A stretch of 64,000 nucleotides of DNA from JBCBSP01 sp039819095 (GCA_039819095.1 JBCBSP010000004.1:186001-250000), one strand, 5' to 3'. Counted from the stretch's first letter, positions 1 to 9,682 are shown. The notes: generated from the sequence alone by a model not told the origin. A program made the numbers and translations.

Positions 1-1540
1 GCTGGCGTCGCTCTCTGCGAGTTTCACGCGGCTTGACGCTGACCTTAAGGCTATGGCCGCCTATGGCGACATACAGGAAGATGCGCTGCAGGCGCGCCTG
101 GCGGCTTTCGCCTGGCGAGTGAACGGCGCCGATGAACAGGCCGTTAAGGTTCGCCAGAGTCTCGGCGAAGCGCGCGATGTGGTCAATGAGCGGCTGGGAC
201 ATGATTCAGCCGATGCTGTCGAGCTGGGCGAGATTGACGCGTTTGCTGCGGATTACATGGCGGCGTTTGAACGCTTGGTTGCAGGCGACCCGTCGGCGGG
301 CCCCGTCCTGGATCGCATAGGGCCGGAGCTCGTCGCGAGCGTGGAGCGTTTGCACAGTCAGGTCAGCGAAAACGCGGCCGTGCTCAATGCGGGGTTTGAT
401 CGTGACGTGTCGCGTTTTACCTGGCTTGTCGGGGCTATTGCACTGGCGGCGCTTCTTATGGCGGCTGCGCTGGCCTGGTTGATCACACGCTCGCTCACAG
501 GGCCGCTAAGCGCGGCGGTCAGTCGAACAGAGGCGCTGGCGACGGGCGACTATGACAGCGAGACACCGGGCTTGGGGCTGCGCGACGAGCTGGGGACGCT
601 GGCCCGGTCTCAGGAGACGTTGCGCGTGCGCCTGAGTGAAGCGCGCGCGGCTGAACGCAGCACCGCTGAGCGGCGTGAAGCTCAGGCGCAGCGGGCCGAG
701 GCGCTGGACAGCCTGATCGAGGATTTCCAGCTGAAGGCCGATGAGGTGATGGGGCTGCTCACCGATGCAGGCGGTTCGCTGACCGGTGCTGCCGGGTCTC
801 TCGCGGATCTGGCCGCTGAGGCGGAGGACGATGCCGGCACGGTCGCGGCAGCAGCTGAGGAATCAAGCGCCAGCGTTCAGACCGTCGCCTCTTCAGCTGA
901 AGAACTCAGCGCCTCGATCGGTGAAATTCGCCGCGCCGCGCATGATGTTGCTGAGAGCGTCGCGACCGCCAGCCAGCGGGCGACGCATTCGGCCAGCGAG
1001 TTGGAGGCCATGCAGAGCTCTGTTCATGGCATGGTCGCGATCCTTGATGCGATCAACGGCGTTGCGGAACAGACCAATCTTCTGGCGCTGAACGCCACGA
1101 TTGAAGCCGCGCGCGCCGGGGAGGCGGGCAAGGGGTTCGCAGTGGTCGCCAGTGAAGTAAAGGCGCTGGCTGAACAGACGCAGCGCCTTACCGACAAAAT
1201 CGGCGAGGAGATCGCCGCATTGCGCACCCGGGCCGATACGGTTGCAGGCGGCGCCGGTTCGATCAGCGAGGCGCTGGCGGCGATCCGCACCCAGGCGGCT
1301 TCGGCGTCCACGGCGGCCGAACAGCAGACCGCCGCCGTTCAGGAGATTTCCGTCAGCGCCCAGGAAGCCGCGCGTGGGTCCGGCGACAGCGCCCAGAGCA
1401 CCAACCGGATCAGTGGTTCGGTCGCCTCCGCTGCCGATGAGGCTCGCAAGGTGGCGGTCGTCGCTGAGAAGGTTACCGCGCTTTCAGATGATCTGCGCGC
1501 GCAGATTCACGCCTTTATTGACGGAGTGAAGGCGGCGTGA
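1..1540 (+). CDS. Methyl-accepting chemotaxis protein, 5' truncated
   Basis: Membrane chemoreceptor that signals through CheA/CheW. The reading frame is open from base 2, with no stop before the first ATG at 53, so the true start lies upstream of the window and the ligand-binding part is incomplete. Numbered from that ATG, the parts are a helical periplasmic segment, one hydrophobic helix at about residues 121-143, a HAMP linker at about 145-200, and a long helical signalling domain to the end. The conserved hairpin tip (EQTNLLALNATIEAARAGE, about residue 338) is intact. Ala- and Glu-rich heptads before and after the hairpin fit the coiled-coil bundle with methylation sites. The ligand is unknown, and no other chemotaxis gene lies nearby. 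Confidence 0.93.
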   Translation, partial: LASLSASFTRLDADLKAMAAYGDIQEDALQARLAAFAWRVNGADEQAVKVRQSLGEARDVVNERLGHDSADAVELGEIDAFAADYMAAFERLVAGDPSAGPVLDRIGPELVASVERLHSQVSENAAVLNAGFDRDVSRFTWLVGAIALAALLMAAALAWLITRSLTGPLSAAVSRTEALATGDYDSETPGLGLRDELGTLARSQETLRVRLSEARAAERSTAERREAQAQRAEALDSLIEDFQLKADEVMGLLTDAGGSLTGAAGSLADLAAEAEDDAGTVAAAAEESSASVQTVASSAEELSASIGEIRRAAHDVAESVATASQRATHSASELEAMQSSVHGMVAILDAINGVAEQTNLLALNATIEAARAGEAGKGFAVVASEVKALAEQTQRLTDKIGEEIAALRTRADTVAGGAGSISEALAAIRTQAASASTAAEQQTAAVQEISVSAQEAARGSGDSAQSTNRISGSVASAADEARKVAVVAEKVTALSDDLRAQIHAFIDGVKAA

Positions 1541-1543
1541 AAC

Positions 1544-4222
1544 TCAATATCTAAACGACAGCCGAGCATAGACGACGCGCCCGCGCGGATCGTGAACCTT
1601 GGTGTCATAACCCAATGGCGTGGCGACGAAGGGCGGGTCTTCATTGAACAGGTTGAGCGCGCCGATGCTAAGCCGCGCCGGCGCCAGTTGCAGCCCGGCC
1701 TGCAGGTCGAACACCGTCCACGCATCCACGTCAGCCCCGCCATTCTCATCGTCGTTATAGGATGAGGTGTGACGAACACCGAGGCTGGCGAAGACCGGCC
1801 CGTGATCCCAGCGCGCCTCGGCATTCGCGCGCCATTGAGGCAGGGAGCGGGCGAAATTGGTGAAGTTGCGCTGGCCCTCGGCGCTGACTTCCTGGTTAAG
1901 CACCGGATCAACCAGAGTGAATTCATCGACATAGGCGCTGGCGGCCGTCAGGTTGAGCGCGCCGTAGCGGCCCAGCGAGAACGGTCCGGCTTCCATCGAG
2001 AGGTCGAGGCCCTGGGCTTCAACGCGCGGCGCATTCACGAAGCGCGCGCGCACCAGCGTCACATCGCCGGCGGGCGAGACATCAATGCGCGGATCGTCAA
2101 TCATTCCGTCGGCGAGATCGGCGGCGATGATGGCCTGTGCGTTCTCTTCAACGATGAGATCCTCATACTCGATCCGCCACAGATCAAGGCTGGCGCGCAC
2201 AAGCCGGCCTTCCCAGACCGCGCCGGCGGTGAAGACGTCGGCGGTCTCAGGATCAAGCGTCAGATCGCCCACCGTGCGCACCGGCCGGAACAGGCTCTGC
2301 GCGCCGATGGTGAGGCTTTGCAGCGTGGTCGTGGCCGACACCTGCTGATGCAGGGACGGGGCGCGGAAAGCGCGCGAATAGCTGGCGCGCAGCACCAGCG
2401 GGCTGTTGGTGCGATAGACCGCCGACAGCTTCGGGTCGGTGGAGGAGAACCCGTCCAGGTCCTCATGACGCAGCGCCGCTTGCAGCTGCAGCCGCTCGGT
2501 CACCGGGATGACGGCATCGGCGAAGACGGCCCGCGCATCGCGTGCTCCGGAATAGTCCGGCGCGCCGACAATGAAGAGAAACGCATCCGCATTGAAGGCT
2601 TCGCCATGATCGACGCGCAGCGTCTCGCGCCGGGTCTGGATCCCGAAAGCCGCAGACACATCGCCCGCCGGCAGGGAGAACAGCGTCGGCGTGGTCAGGC
2701 CGGCTTCGAACACTGTGAGGTCGGCGCGCGAGCGGCGGGTGTTCTCACCAATGATAAAGTCGATGACCTCCGGGGCGTTGAAGCGGGCGTCGCTCGGGTC
2801 GGTGACGAGCTGGCCGGAGCCGAACGGGTTAAAGAAGAAGCACCCTGCGGCGGTGTCGCCCGGAGTCGCACCGGTGCAGGTCTCGCCGCCGAACCCGGCG
2901 AGCGCCAGATTGAAATTGTCCGCCAGCGTGTCGGTGATGGTCGCTTCCAGCCGGTTGCGGCTGAAGCTCAGCGCGGCGCTTGCGGTCCAGTCGCGCCCGG
3001 CAAACACCAGATCGCGCTCTAGGTGCGCGTCGATGCGCCAGGTGTCATGGTCAAAGCTGCGCCGCGCCGCACCGCCGGCTTCGCCCACGGGCCGTCCAAG
3101 CCAGACCACGTCGCGGCCGAAATAATTACCCGGATGGCTGGCCGGAATGGTCGGAAACTGAAGATTGGGCAGGGAGGGCGAGTTGCCGCGCTCCAGAAGC
3201 TGGTCAGAACCCGCCGCGCGCAGGGTGAAACGGGTCGCGCCGATCTCGCCGCTGGCTGCAAGAAAGCCCTGCAGGCGTTCTTCTTCCGGCACGATGGAGA
3301 AGAATTGCCCGAAATCGAGCCGGCAGAAGCCCGGTGTTCCAAACGCGGTGTCCGATCCCAGCACGAGCGGGCGACCGCCCGCCGCCGCGCAATCACGGTC
3401 AATAATGCCTTGGGGCCCGCCTGACGGCGTCGTCACCTCAAACCCGCCGCCCGGCGCGACCACGTAGTAGGCGCCCGGCTGGCCCAGCGCGGACAATCCG
3501 GTGCCGGGCGTGAACTCGGTCTCGAAGCCTTCCAGCCCTTCAGCCGTTAAGTAGGAGAACGCCGCGACGAGGTGCACGCCGGCCCGCTCGCCGCCGGCGA
3601 TAAGGCTCGCCTCATAGCCGGCGCCGGAGCCGTCATATTCGGTCGGCGCGCGCCATTCGACTTCGGCTTCGAACCCGTCAAACCGGTCGCGTGTGACGAC
3701 ATTGATGACGCCGGCCACCGCGTCGGAGCCATGGATCGGCGAGGCGCCGTCCTTGAGCACTTCCACCCGCTCGATCGCGATGCCGGGGATGAGCGCGTTC
3801 AGATCGACAAAGCTCGCCCCGTCATCAGCCGCCACGCTGGCCTGGGTCTGGCGCTGGCCGTTGAGCAGGACCAGCGTCGCGCCGAGCCCCAGCCCGCGCA
3901 GATTGACGCTGGACGTGCCGGATGTGTCGTTCTGCGTGCCGGAATCCTCATTGAACTCAGACCCGATAATGGCCGGCTGGAAGGCCAGGGCGTCACCGAG
4001 GTCATCAAGTCCGCCGCGCTGCAACGCCTCACGCTCCAGCACGGTGACCGGGCGTGCGGCGATATCCGCGCCCGGCGCGCGCCCGGCGATGATGGTGATC
4101 ACGTCCTCGCTTGCGCGATCCGCTTCACGATCCTGGGCCAGAGCGCCGGCGTTCAGCGCGGCCGCGCAGCTCGCGGCAAGCAGGCTGGCTGTGAAGGCGG
4201 CGGCGGGACGGGAAACGCGCAT
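1544..4222 (-). CDS. TonB-dependent outer-membrane receptor
   Basis: Outer-membrane active transporter of about 892 residues. I chose the start at 4222 because the protein then opens with a clear signal peptide (MRVSRPAAA... ending ALAQD); an in-frame start at 4276 would add 18 residues of non-signal sequence. The plug domain follows at about residues 45-170, with the typical segments VNLRGLGLGATLVLLNG and IERVEVLKDGASPIHGSDA, and then a beta-barrel ending in the aromatic residues RLSFRY. The barrel has two Cys pairs likely to close extracellular loops. The substrate cannot be read from the sequence: no iron, sugar or amino-acid uptake gene adjoins it, and it ends 4 bp from the chemoreceptor on the opposite strand. 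This family is much expanded in Caulobacter-like bacteria. Confidence 0.93.
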   Translation of the reverse strand: MRVSRPAAAFTASLLAASCAAALNAGALAQDREADRASEDVITIIAGRAPGADIAARPVTVLEREALQRGGLDDLGDALAFQPAIIGSEFNEDSGTQNDTSGTSSVNLRGLGLGATLVLLNGQRQTQASVAADDGASFVDLNALIPGIAIERVEVLKDGASPIHGSDAVAGVINVVTRDRFDGFEAEVEWRAPTEYDGSGAGYEASLIAGGERAGVHLVAAFSYLTAEGLEGFETEFTPGTGLSALGQPGAYYVVAPGGGFEVTTPSGGPQGIIDRDCAAAGGRPLVLGSDTAFGTPGFCRLDFGQFFSIVPEEERLQGFLAASGEIGATRFTLRAAGSDQLLERGNSPSLPNLQFPTIPASHPGNYFGRDVVWLGRPVGEAGGAARRSFDHDTWRIDAHLERDLVFAGRDWTASAALSFSRNRLEATITDTLADNFNLALAGFGGETCTGATPGDTAAGCFFFNPFGSGQLVTDPSDARFNAPEVIDFIIGENTRRSRADLTVFEAGLTTPTLFSLPAGDVSAAFGIQTRRETLRVDHGEAFNADAFLFIVGAPDYSGARDARAVFADAVIPVTERLQLQAALRHEDLDGFSSTDPKLSAVYRTNSPLVLRASYSRAFRAPSLHQQVSATTTLQSLTIGAQSLFRPVRTVGDLTLDPETADVFTAGAVWEGRLVRASLDLWRIEYEDLIVEENAQAIIAADLADGMIDDPRIDVSPAGDVTLVRARFVNAPRVEAQGLDLSMEAGPFSLGRYGALNLTAASAYVDEFTLVDPVLNQEVSAEGQRNFTNFARSLPQWRANAEARWDHGPVFASLGVRHTSSYNDDENGGADVDAWTVFDLQAGLQLAPARLSIGALNLFNEDPPFVATPLGYDTKVHDPRGRVVYARLSFRY

Positions 4223-4416
4223 GGGAAAGGCTCTGTCGTCAGCAAACGGAAGGAGTGCAGGGGCGGTTACCAGCACGGCTCGCGCGCAGCAAGACGCAAG
4301 CCCAGCCGCTCGCCCTCATGGCGGGCAGATCAGCCGCAGAACGGGCATGGACAGGCCCGAAGCCTTGCGTCTATAACCCGCCTCTCGCCGCGCGGGCCCG
4401 CCCGCAAACCCGGCGC

Positions 4417-4492
4417 GCCCAGGTAGCTCAGTTGGTAGAGCAGCGGATTGAAAATCCGCGTGTCGGTGGTTCGAATCCGCCCCTGGGCACCA
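4417..4492 (+). tRNA. tRNA-Phe (GAA)
   Basis: A 76-nt cloverleaf. The acceptor stem GCCCAGG pairs with CCTGGGC, the D-arm is GCTCAGTTGGTAGAGC, and the anticodon stem GCGGA/TCCGC carries the loop TTGAAAA, giving anticodon GAA. The T-arm contains GGTTCGAATCC, and the terminal CCA is encoded. It stands alone between the TonB receptor and a membrane protein gene; I see no integrase or repeated 3' end marking an integration site. Confidence 0.97.
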
Positions 4493-4506
4493 TTTTTCCA
4501 GTGCTC

Positions 4507-4522
4507 AAGCCCGTCCGGGCTT
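4507..4522 (+). terminator. Possible short terminator after tRNA-Phe
   Basis: The inverted repeat AAGCCC-GTCC-GGGCTT lies 14 bases after the tRNA, behind a run of five T. The stem is only six base pairs and is followed by a weak T tract, so its role as a terminator is tentative. Confidence 0.35.
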
Positions 4523-4628
4523 TCGCTCCTCGCTGACGCTGCGGGCGCGCGGTCGCGCTCTGCGAACCCTTCCGGGTTTGGGATTCTGGCCATGCGTCCG
4601 CGAAGCGGGCGGGTGGAAGTGTTTCGCC

Positions 4629-5372
4629 CTAAGCCGCACTCGGCTCCGCCGCCGGTCTCACAATCGGCTTGCCTCTCAGCGCGACGGTGAAGCCGGCCCA
4701 GATGAAGAGCAGGCCGACGAATTCGCCGACATAGAGCGCTTCCACGATGCCCGCCTTGGCCATGGTGCCGCCAATGCCCGGCAGGATGCCGCCAATGGCG
4801 ATGAGCGTGTTGCCGATGGCGCGATGGCTGTGACCGTCGCCCGGCTGACGGAAATAGCGCCATGCGCTCAGGATCGCGCCGCCGACCAGGAAGATCACCG
4901 CATAGATGTTGATGAAGGGCGTCATCAGCCGCACCCAGGACCAGCCGAGCACCGAGCCGGTGGGTCGGATCGCTTCCAGCGCGTCCGCATTGACCGGCGA
5001 CAGGATCACCAGAATCGCCGTGACGAGGATGAAGGGCAGGGTGATGGCGGTCAGGATGTGCGCGGTGCGCCGCTTCAGCAACAGATAGACCGTGCCCTGA
5101 GCCAGCGGATAACCGCCGAACAGCGCGCCGGCGATATACCAGGCTTTGGTCAGGGTGAAGCTGTTGCCGAACAGGGTGATGGCGCTTTCCAGCCCGGTGC
5201 CGATCCCGTAGGCGACAATGCCCATGCCCCACCACAGAAGATGCAGGCCGGACCGCTTCGTAAAATAGCGCCGTAGCAGAATGGTCGCGAAGATCGCCGC
5301 CAGAACCGTCGTGGCGATGGGCAGGTAATGCACCGGGTGCAGGGCGGCGTGATCGACCATGGGGTCATCCAT
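4629..5372 (-). CDS. Multi-pass membrane protein of unknown function
   Basis: A 247-residue protein with about seven hydrophobic helices (roughly residues 14-34, 44-64, 77-98, 107-124, 150-170, 186-205 and 211-230). The loops are short and positively charged (LLRRYF, LLKRRT), and the C-terminal tail is Pro/Ala-rich. I do not recognise the family; the seven-helix layout is only a count of hydrophobic stretches. The gene is monocistronic and points away from the B12 operon: its start is about 160 bases from the riboswitch, so the two divergent promoters share the gap at 5373-5534. Start choice is open between 5372 and 5360. I cannot give a function. Confidence 0.72.
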   Translation of the reverse strand: MDDPMVDHAALHPVHYLPIATTVLAAIFATILLRRYFTKRSGLHLLWWGMGIVAYGIGTGLESAITLFGNSFTLTKAWYIAGALFGGYPLAQGTVYLLLKRRTAHILTAITLPFILVTAILVILSPVNADALEAIRPTGSVLGWSWVRLMTPFINIYAVIFLVGGAILSAWRYFRQPGDGHSHRAIGNTLIAIGGILPGIGGTMAKAGIVEALYVGEFVGLLFIWAGFTVALRGKPIVRPAAEPSAA

Positions 5373-5534
5373 CAGAAGCTGGCGTGAGCGCGAAATAGCG
5401 CGGTGGGAAGCTAGAAAGGCGCGCCTGCGCCATCAAGCGTTCCGCTGAGCGGCGCGCCTGCGTTAGACCGACGCACCTTTGTGCGGTTCCGCGGTCGGCC
5501 TTGCCACGAGCGGCCTTGCTGGCTTACACCGGCG

Positions 5535-5713
5535 ACAGACGGTGCTCTTGCGAAAGAGCTAAGAGGGAACACCGGTGAGAGCGGTTCATACCGCTCAGGT
5601 CCGGGGCTGTGCCCGCAACTGTGAGCGGTGAGCCGCGCGTCAACACGCCACTGGACAGCCCTGTCCGGGAAGGCGGCGCAAAGGCGACGACCCGCAAGCC
5701 AGGAGACCTGCCG
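5535..5713 (+). promoter_or_regulatory. Cobalamin (AdoCbl) riboswitch
   Basis: This RNA leader binds a B12 cofactor and represses the downstream uptake operon. The diagnostic blocks occur in order: GGTGC..., AAGAGGGAACACCGGTGAGA (5560-5579), GGGGCTGTGCCCGCAACTGT (5603-5622), the GCCACTGG element (about 5647-5654), GGGAAGGCGGC (5667-5677), and the B12 box GCAAGCCAGGAGACCTGCC at the 3' end. The match is strong enough to identify the class by eye. It sits upstream of btuB, and its product system (B12 uptake) agrees with its ligand. Confidence 0.95.
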
Positions 5714-5910
5714 TCGCGTCGCTCGTCCGCCGAAGCGGGGTCACTTCGGATATGGACGCGGCCAGCCCGTGTGCAGCGACACTGACGGGGCGTGCGAGCG
5801 TCGCCGGTCCAGGCTGCTGATCCGGCCCGGGCGGCGAAATCCCCATGTGATCGTTTCAACGACGCGGCGGCGGCTCGACCCGGCGCGTCCGGCACAAGGG
5901 GTTTTGTCTG
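5714..5910 (+). other. Expression platform / leader between riboswitch and btuB
   Basis: These 197 bases separate the riboswitch from the btuB start and hold no credible gene. They include GC-rich stretches that could pair with the riboswitch, but I see no classic terminator with a T run. This favours control of ribosome access. The likely ribosome-binding site AAGGGG (5896-5901) lies between ACAA and TTTTGT, which could form a weak hairpin hiding it. The mechanism is inference. Confidence 0.4.
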
Positions 5911-7857
5911 ATGGACACCCGAACACGCATCACGCGCTGCGGCGCGCTTTTCGGCGCGATCACCGCGCTTGCCGCGCCGGCATGGGCGCAGGAGCCGACC
6001 TCAGAAGAGGTCATCATCGTCACCAGCCTGCGCACCGAGACCGAACAGGACCGCCAGCCGGCGCGGGTCGACATCATCGAGCGCGAGGAGATCGAGCTGT
6101 CCGGCGCGGCGAGCCTCGCCGACGCCTTGCGCGCGCTGCCCGGCCTGTCTCTGGTGCAGTCCGGTCCGACCGGTTCGCAGACCAGCGTCTTCCTGCGCGG
6201 AACCAACTCAAAGCACGCCCTGGCGCTGTTTGACGGCTTGCGTCTGAATGATCCGTCGAGCGCCAGCGGCGGGTTTGATTTCGGTGCGGACCTGATTGGC
6301 GACGTTGAGCGGGTGGAGCTGGTGCGCGGACCCCTGTCCTCGCTTTACGGGTCTGATGCGATTGGTGGGGTGATCAATATCCTGCCGCGCCGCGGATCGG
6401 GCCCGGCGCGCGCCTATGGCGAGCTGGCGCTCGGCGATTTTGAGACCACGCGTCTTCTTCTTGGACTGTCCGGTGGAAACGAAAGGGGTGATCTGAATCT
6501 GTCGTTGGAAAGCCTGCGAACGGACGGCTTTAACGTCACGCCTGAGCGCATGGCTTTCGCCGGGTCGGAAGACGATGGCGCTGAGTTCATCACCCTGTCG
6601 GCCAATGGCGCGCGCGCGCTTGGCGGCGGATGGAGCGTGGACGTGCTGGCGCGGCTGCGCGCGTCCGAGGTTGAGTTCGACACGTTTTCAGGCGGCGCCA
6701 GCGGGTTCCAGCGCGCCGATGATCCTGACCTGCGCACGAAGAGCGGTCAGTCGGTATTGGCGCTCGGGGTGACGCGCGAAGCGGGGGCGCTGCGCTCGCG
6801 CCTGCGCGTGACTCAGGTGGACAGCGAACTGGAGGCGTTCAATGCCGGCGGGCTGACCGACAACTATGAGGGCGAGCGGCGCATCGTGCAGCTGCTCAAT
6901 AGCTGGCGTCCCGCGGCGCCCGGCGTACTGGCTGACCCGGTGATCAGCTTCGGCGCCGAGTTTCAGAATGAGGACATCCTCACCGACACCGCCTTCAACG
7001 CGCCGCTCAGTGTGGATGAGCACGCTTCAGCGGTGTTCGCGGCGGGACAGGCCCGGCTGTCTGATCAGTTGGATCTGAGCGGGTCGCTTCGGCTCGACGC
7101 GTATGACGCCTTTGGGTCCAGCCTGACCGGGCATATCGGCGCGGTCTATCGTTTGCCGGTTCTCGATGCACGGCTGACGGCCTCCTACGGGACGGCGTTC
7201 AAGGCGCCGAGCCTGTCGGAACGCTTTGCGTCGTCCGCCTCCACCCTTCCCAACCCGGATCTGGAGCCGGAACAAAGCCGAACGTTCGAGCTGGGTCTTG
7301 ATGCGAGGCTTCCGGTCGCCGGCGGCGAGGGCGTGCAGGCCGGCGTTCGCGTCTTCCGCACCGAGATCGATGATCTGATCGAGAATGTGTTCGACTTCAC
7401 CAGCTCCACCGGAACCAATCGCAATATCGGAGAGGCGGAGATTGATGGGGTGGAGCTGTTCGCCAGTTGGACGGTGACGGCGCAGCTCACCCTGTCGGCG
7501 GACTACGCCTATATCGACGCGGTGAACGCCTTGACCGGCGACCGGCTTCTGCGTCGTCCGGAGCATAGCTGGGCGGCTCGGGCTGAGTGGCGTCCCACGG
7601 ACCGCACGGCGCTGAGGCTTGCCTGGCGTTCCATCGGCGAGCGCCGCGACGTGTTGTATGACGATGCAGGCTTTTTCGACACGGCCGATGGGGTTCTGGG
7701 AAGCCATGACATCGTGGACCTCGGCGGCTCCATTGATGCGACCGAGCGGCTGCAGCTCTTCGCTTCGCTCAGCAATCTGTTTGATCAGACCTATGAGCAG
7801 CCGGCCGCCTTCGCCGGCGCGCCGCGCGCGCTCATGGTCGGGCTGAGGCTGCGTTGA
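5911..7857 (+). CDS. btuB: TonB-dependent vitamin B12 receptor
   Basis: Outer-membrane receptor of 648 residues that imports cobalamin using TonB energy. A signal peptide ends near residue 26 (PAWAQE), followed by a TonB-box-like stretch (EEVIIVTS) and the plug (about 40-160), with the motifs SVFLRGTNSKHALALFDG and VERVELVRGPLSSLYGSDA. A beta-barrel then runs to the terminal GLRLR. The plug resembles BtuB more than siderophore receptors: it is compact, with the NSKHALALFDGLRLNDP type of segment. Placement behind a cobalamin riboswitch and in front of a B12-type ABC transporter makes the substrate assignment firm. The stop codon shares one base with the btuF ATG. Confidence 0.95.
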   Translation: MDTRTRITRCGALFGAITALAAPAWAQEPTSEEVIIVTSLRTETEQDRQPARVDIIEREEIELSGAASLADALRALPGLSLVQSGPTGSQTSVFLRGTNSKHALALFDGLRLNDPSSASGGFDFGADLIGDVERVELVRGPLSSLYGSDAIGGVINILPRRGSGPARAYGELALGDFETTRLLLGLSGGNERGDLNLSLESLRTDGFNVTPERMAFAGSEDDGAEFITLSANGARALGGGWSVDVLARLRASEVEFDTFSGGASGFQRADDPDLRTKSGQSVLALGVTREAGALRSRLRVTQVDSELEAFNAGGLTDNYEGERRIVQLLNSWRPAAPGVLADPVISFGAEFQNEDILTDTAFNAPLSVDEHASAVFAAGQARLSDQLDLSGSLRLDAYDAFGSSLTGHIGAVYRLPVLDARLTASYGTAFKAPSLSERFASSASTLPNPDLEPEQSRTFELGLDARLPVAGGEGVQAGVRVFRTEIDDLIENVFDFTSSTGTNRNIGEAEIDGVELFASWTVTAQLTLSADYAYIDAVNALTGDRLLRRPEHSWAARAEWRPTDRTALRLAWRSIGERRDVLYDDAGFFDTADGVLGSHDIVDLGGSIDATERLQLFASLSNLFDQTYEQPAAFAGAPRALMVGLRLR

Positions 7858-8696
7858 TGGTCAAGCGGGCGCGCCTTCTGCTGCTTGGCCTCGCCGTTGC
7901 GCTGGGCTCTCAGGCCTGGGCGGATGAGGCGCGTCCGCGCGTCGTGTCTCTGGATTACTGCGCCGATCAATACGTTCTGGCTCTGGCTGACCGTGATCAG
8001 ATCGCGGCCATATCGTCCGGTCCGGATGATGCGTGGAGCCATTTTCGCAGCCGCGCCGAGGGCCTGCCCCTCGTTCGCGCAGCGGCGGAGGATGTGATCG
8101 CGCTTCAGCCGGACCTGATCTTGCGCAGCTATGGCGGCGGTCCGCGCGCGCTTGGATTCTACGAACGTCTGGGGCTTGAGGTGCATCAGATCGGCTATGA
8201 GCCGGGTCTGGATGCGGCGCGTGCACGCGTCCGCGAAATCGGCGCGGCGCTCGGCCAGGCGGCTCGCGCTGACGTCCTGATCGCCCGGATGGACGCAACG
8301 CTGTTGGAGGCGGGCGCCGAGGCTTCAAATCTTGGTGCGCTCTATGTCACGCCGGGTGGGGTCACGGCGGGCGCCGGGGTGATTGTCGATGACATGCTCA
8401 CCGCAGCCGGGGTTCGCAATCTGGCGGCGGAGCGCGGCGAGACCGGATGGCCGTCTCTTTCGCTTGAAGCGCTGATGCTGGAGAGGCCCGAACTTGTGGT
8501 GACCGGTTTCTTCAACATGCCGCGTGAACAGCTCGACCCGTGGAGCGCGAGCCGGCATCCGCTGATGCGCCGTCGTCTCGACGAGCTGACGACTATCCAG
8601 CTGGATGGCGCGCTCCTGTCCTGCTCGGCCTGGTTCATCGCGGAGGCCGCGTTAAAGGTCAGCGAGGCGGCCCGTGATCTGTCGGGCGCGCCATGA
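7857..8696 (+). CDS. btuF: Cobalamin ABC transporter, periplasmic binding protein
   Basis: Periplasmic binding protein of 279 residues that passes B12 from BtuB to BtuCD. A signal peptide (LLLLGLAVALGSQAWA) ends near residue 23. The mature part begins with RVVSLDYCADQYVLAL and has the two-lobe helical-backbone fold of the vitamin B12/ferric siderophore binding family, with the DVIALQPDLILRS segment typical of lobe 1. I chose the ATG at 7857, which overlaps the btuB stop (TGATG); a TTG one codon earlier is also open. Translational coupling to btuB is likely. The sequence alone would not exclude a siderophore; the riboswitch decides for B12. Confidence 0.9.
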   Translation: MVKRARLLLLGLAVALGSQAWADEARPRVVSLDYCADQYVLALADRDQIAAISSGPDDAWSHFRSRAEGLPLVRAAAEDVIALQPDLILRSYGGGPRALGFYERLGLEVHQIGYEPGLDAARARVREIGAALGQAARADVLIARMDATLLEAGAEASNLGALYVTPGGVTAGAGVIVDDMLTAAGVRNLAAERGETGWPSLSLEALMLERPELVVTGFFNMPREQLDPWSASRHPLMRRRLDELTTIQLDGALLSCSAWFIAEAALKVSEAARDLSGAP

Positions 8697-9682
8697 GCCG
8701 GACCCCGCTCATCCTCGCGCTCGGCCTTGCTGGCCTTCTGGCGCTCTTCATCGCAGTGTTGACCGGCAGTGCGCCGATCACGCTCGGCGAGACGCTGGCG
8801 GCGGTGTTGGGCGGCGCCAGCGAGCCTGTGCGCCTCATCATCTGGGAGATCCGCCTGCCTCGCGCGCTGACCGCCTTCCTTGTCGGCGCCAGCCTTGGCG
8901 CGAGCGGGGCCGTGCTTCAGGGGCTTTTGCGAAACCCGCTGGCTGACCCCGGTGTTCTCGGCGTATCGGCCATGTCCGCGCTCGGCGCGGTTATCGTGAT
9001 CTATTTCGGGTTTGCGAGCCTGCATCCGCTCATCACGCCGGTCGCGGCGATCCTGGGCGCTGTGGTCAGCGTGGCGGTCTTGTATGCGCTTGGCGGCGGT
9101 CGCGTGGGCGTCACCCAGCTCATCCTGGTGGGGGTCGGGTTGTCCAGCTTCGCCGGCGCCCTGACGGCTTTGGCCATGAATCTCGCGCCGAACCCGTTCT
9201 CGCTCTCTGATCTGGTCAACTGGCTGCTTGGGTCTGTGGCGAACCGCTCCTGGATTGATATCGGCTTTGCCGCGCCGTTCTGGATTGTCGGCGGGGCGCT
9301 CGCCCTGCTCGCCGCGCCGGGGCTGCGCGCGCTGAGCCTTGGCGAAGACGCGGCGCTGAGCCTTGGCGCGGATCTGAAACGCACCCGGCTCTTCGCCGTG
9401 CTGGGCGCGGCTCTGCTGACCGGCGCGGCGGTGGCCGTGGCCGGCGTGATCGGGTTCGTCGGCATTGTCGCTCCGCACCTGGTGCGCCCGCTGGTGCGCC
9501 ACGATCCGGGCGATCTGATTATACCCAGCGCATTGGCCGCCGGCGCCATGCTGGTGCTGGCGGATATTGCAGTGCGGCTGGCGCCGTTCAGCCCGGAGCT
9601 GAAAATTGGGGTCGCCGCGGCGCTCGTCGGGGCGCCGGCCTTTGTCTGGATCGCGGCGACCACCAGGGGGTTTGGGCGATGA
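8693..9682 (+). CDS. btuC: Cobalamin ABC transporter, permease (FecCD family)
   Basis: Inner-membrane permease of 329 residues with about ten hydrophobic helices. It carries the FecCD signature region GLLRNPLADPGVLGVSAMSA (about residues 79-98) and the coupling-helix segment GFVGIVAPHLVRPLVRHDP (about 256-274) that contacts the ATPase. The start codon overlaps the btuF stop in an ATGA arrangement, and the stop overlaps the btuD start the same way, so the four genes form one translationally coupled operon. Length and motifs are normal for the family. Confidence 0.94.
   Translation: MSRTPLILALGLAGLLALFIAVLTGSAPITLGETLAAVLGGASEPVRLIIWEIRLPRALTAFLVGASLGASGAVLQGLLRNPLADPGVLGVSAMSALGAVIVIYFGFASLHPLITPVAAILGAVVSVAVLYALGGGRVGVTQLILVGVGLSSFAGALTALAMNLAPNPFSLSDLVNWLLGSVANRSWIDIGFAAPFWIVGGALALLAAPGLRALSLGEDAALSLGADLKRTRLFAVLGAALLTGAAVAVAGVIGFVGIVAPHLVRPLVRHDPGDLIIPSALAAGAMLVLADIAVRLAPFSPELKIGVAAALVGAPAFVWIAATTRGFGR

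Noticed and set aside
1769..3022. A 417-codon plus-strand frame opposite the TonB receptor
   Set aside because: Shadow of the barrel-coding region; Arg/Gly/Ala-rich with no family signal.
4417..5372. tRNA-Phe as an integration site for a genomic island
   Set aside because: No integrase, no duplicated tRNA 3' end and no shift in base composition downstream.
8342..9502. A 386-codon minus-strand frame opposite btuF and btuC
   Set aside because: Low-complexity Arg/Gln/Ala translation, antisense to genes with strong motifs.
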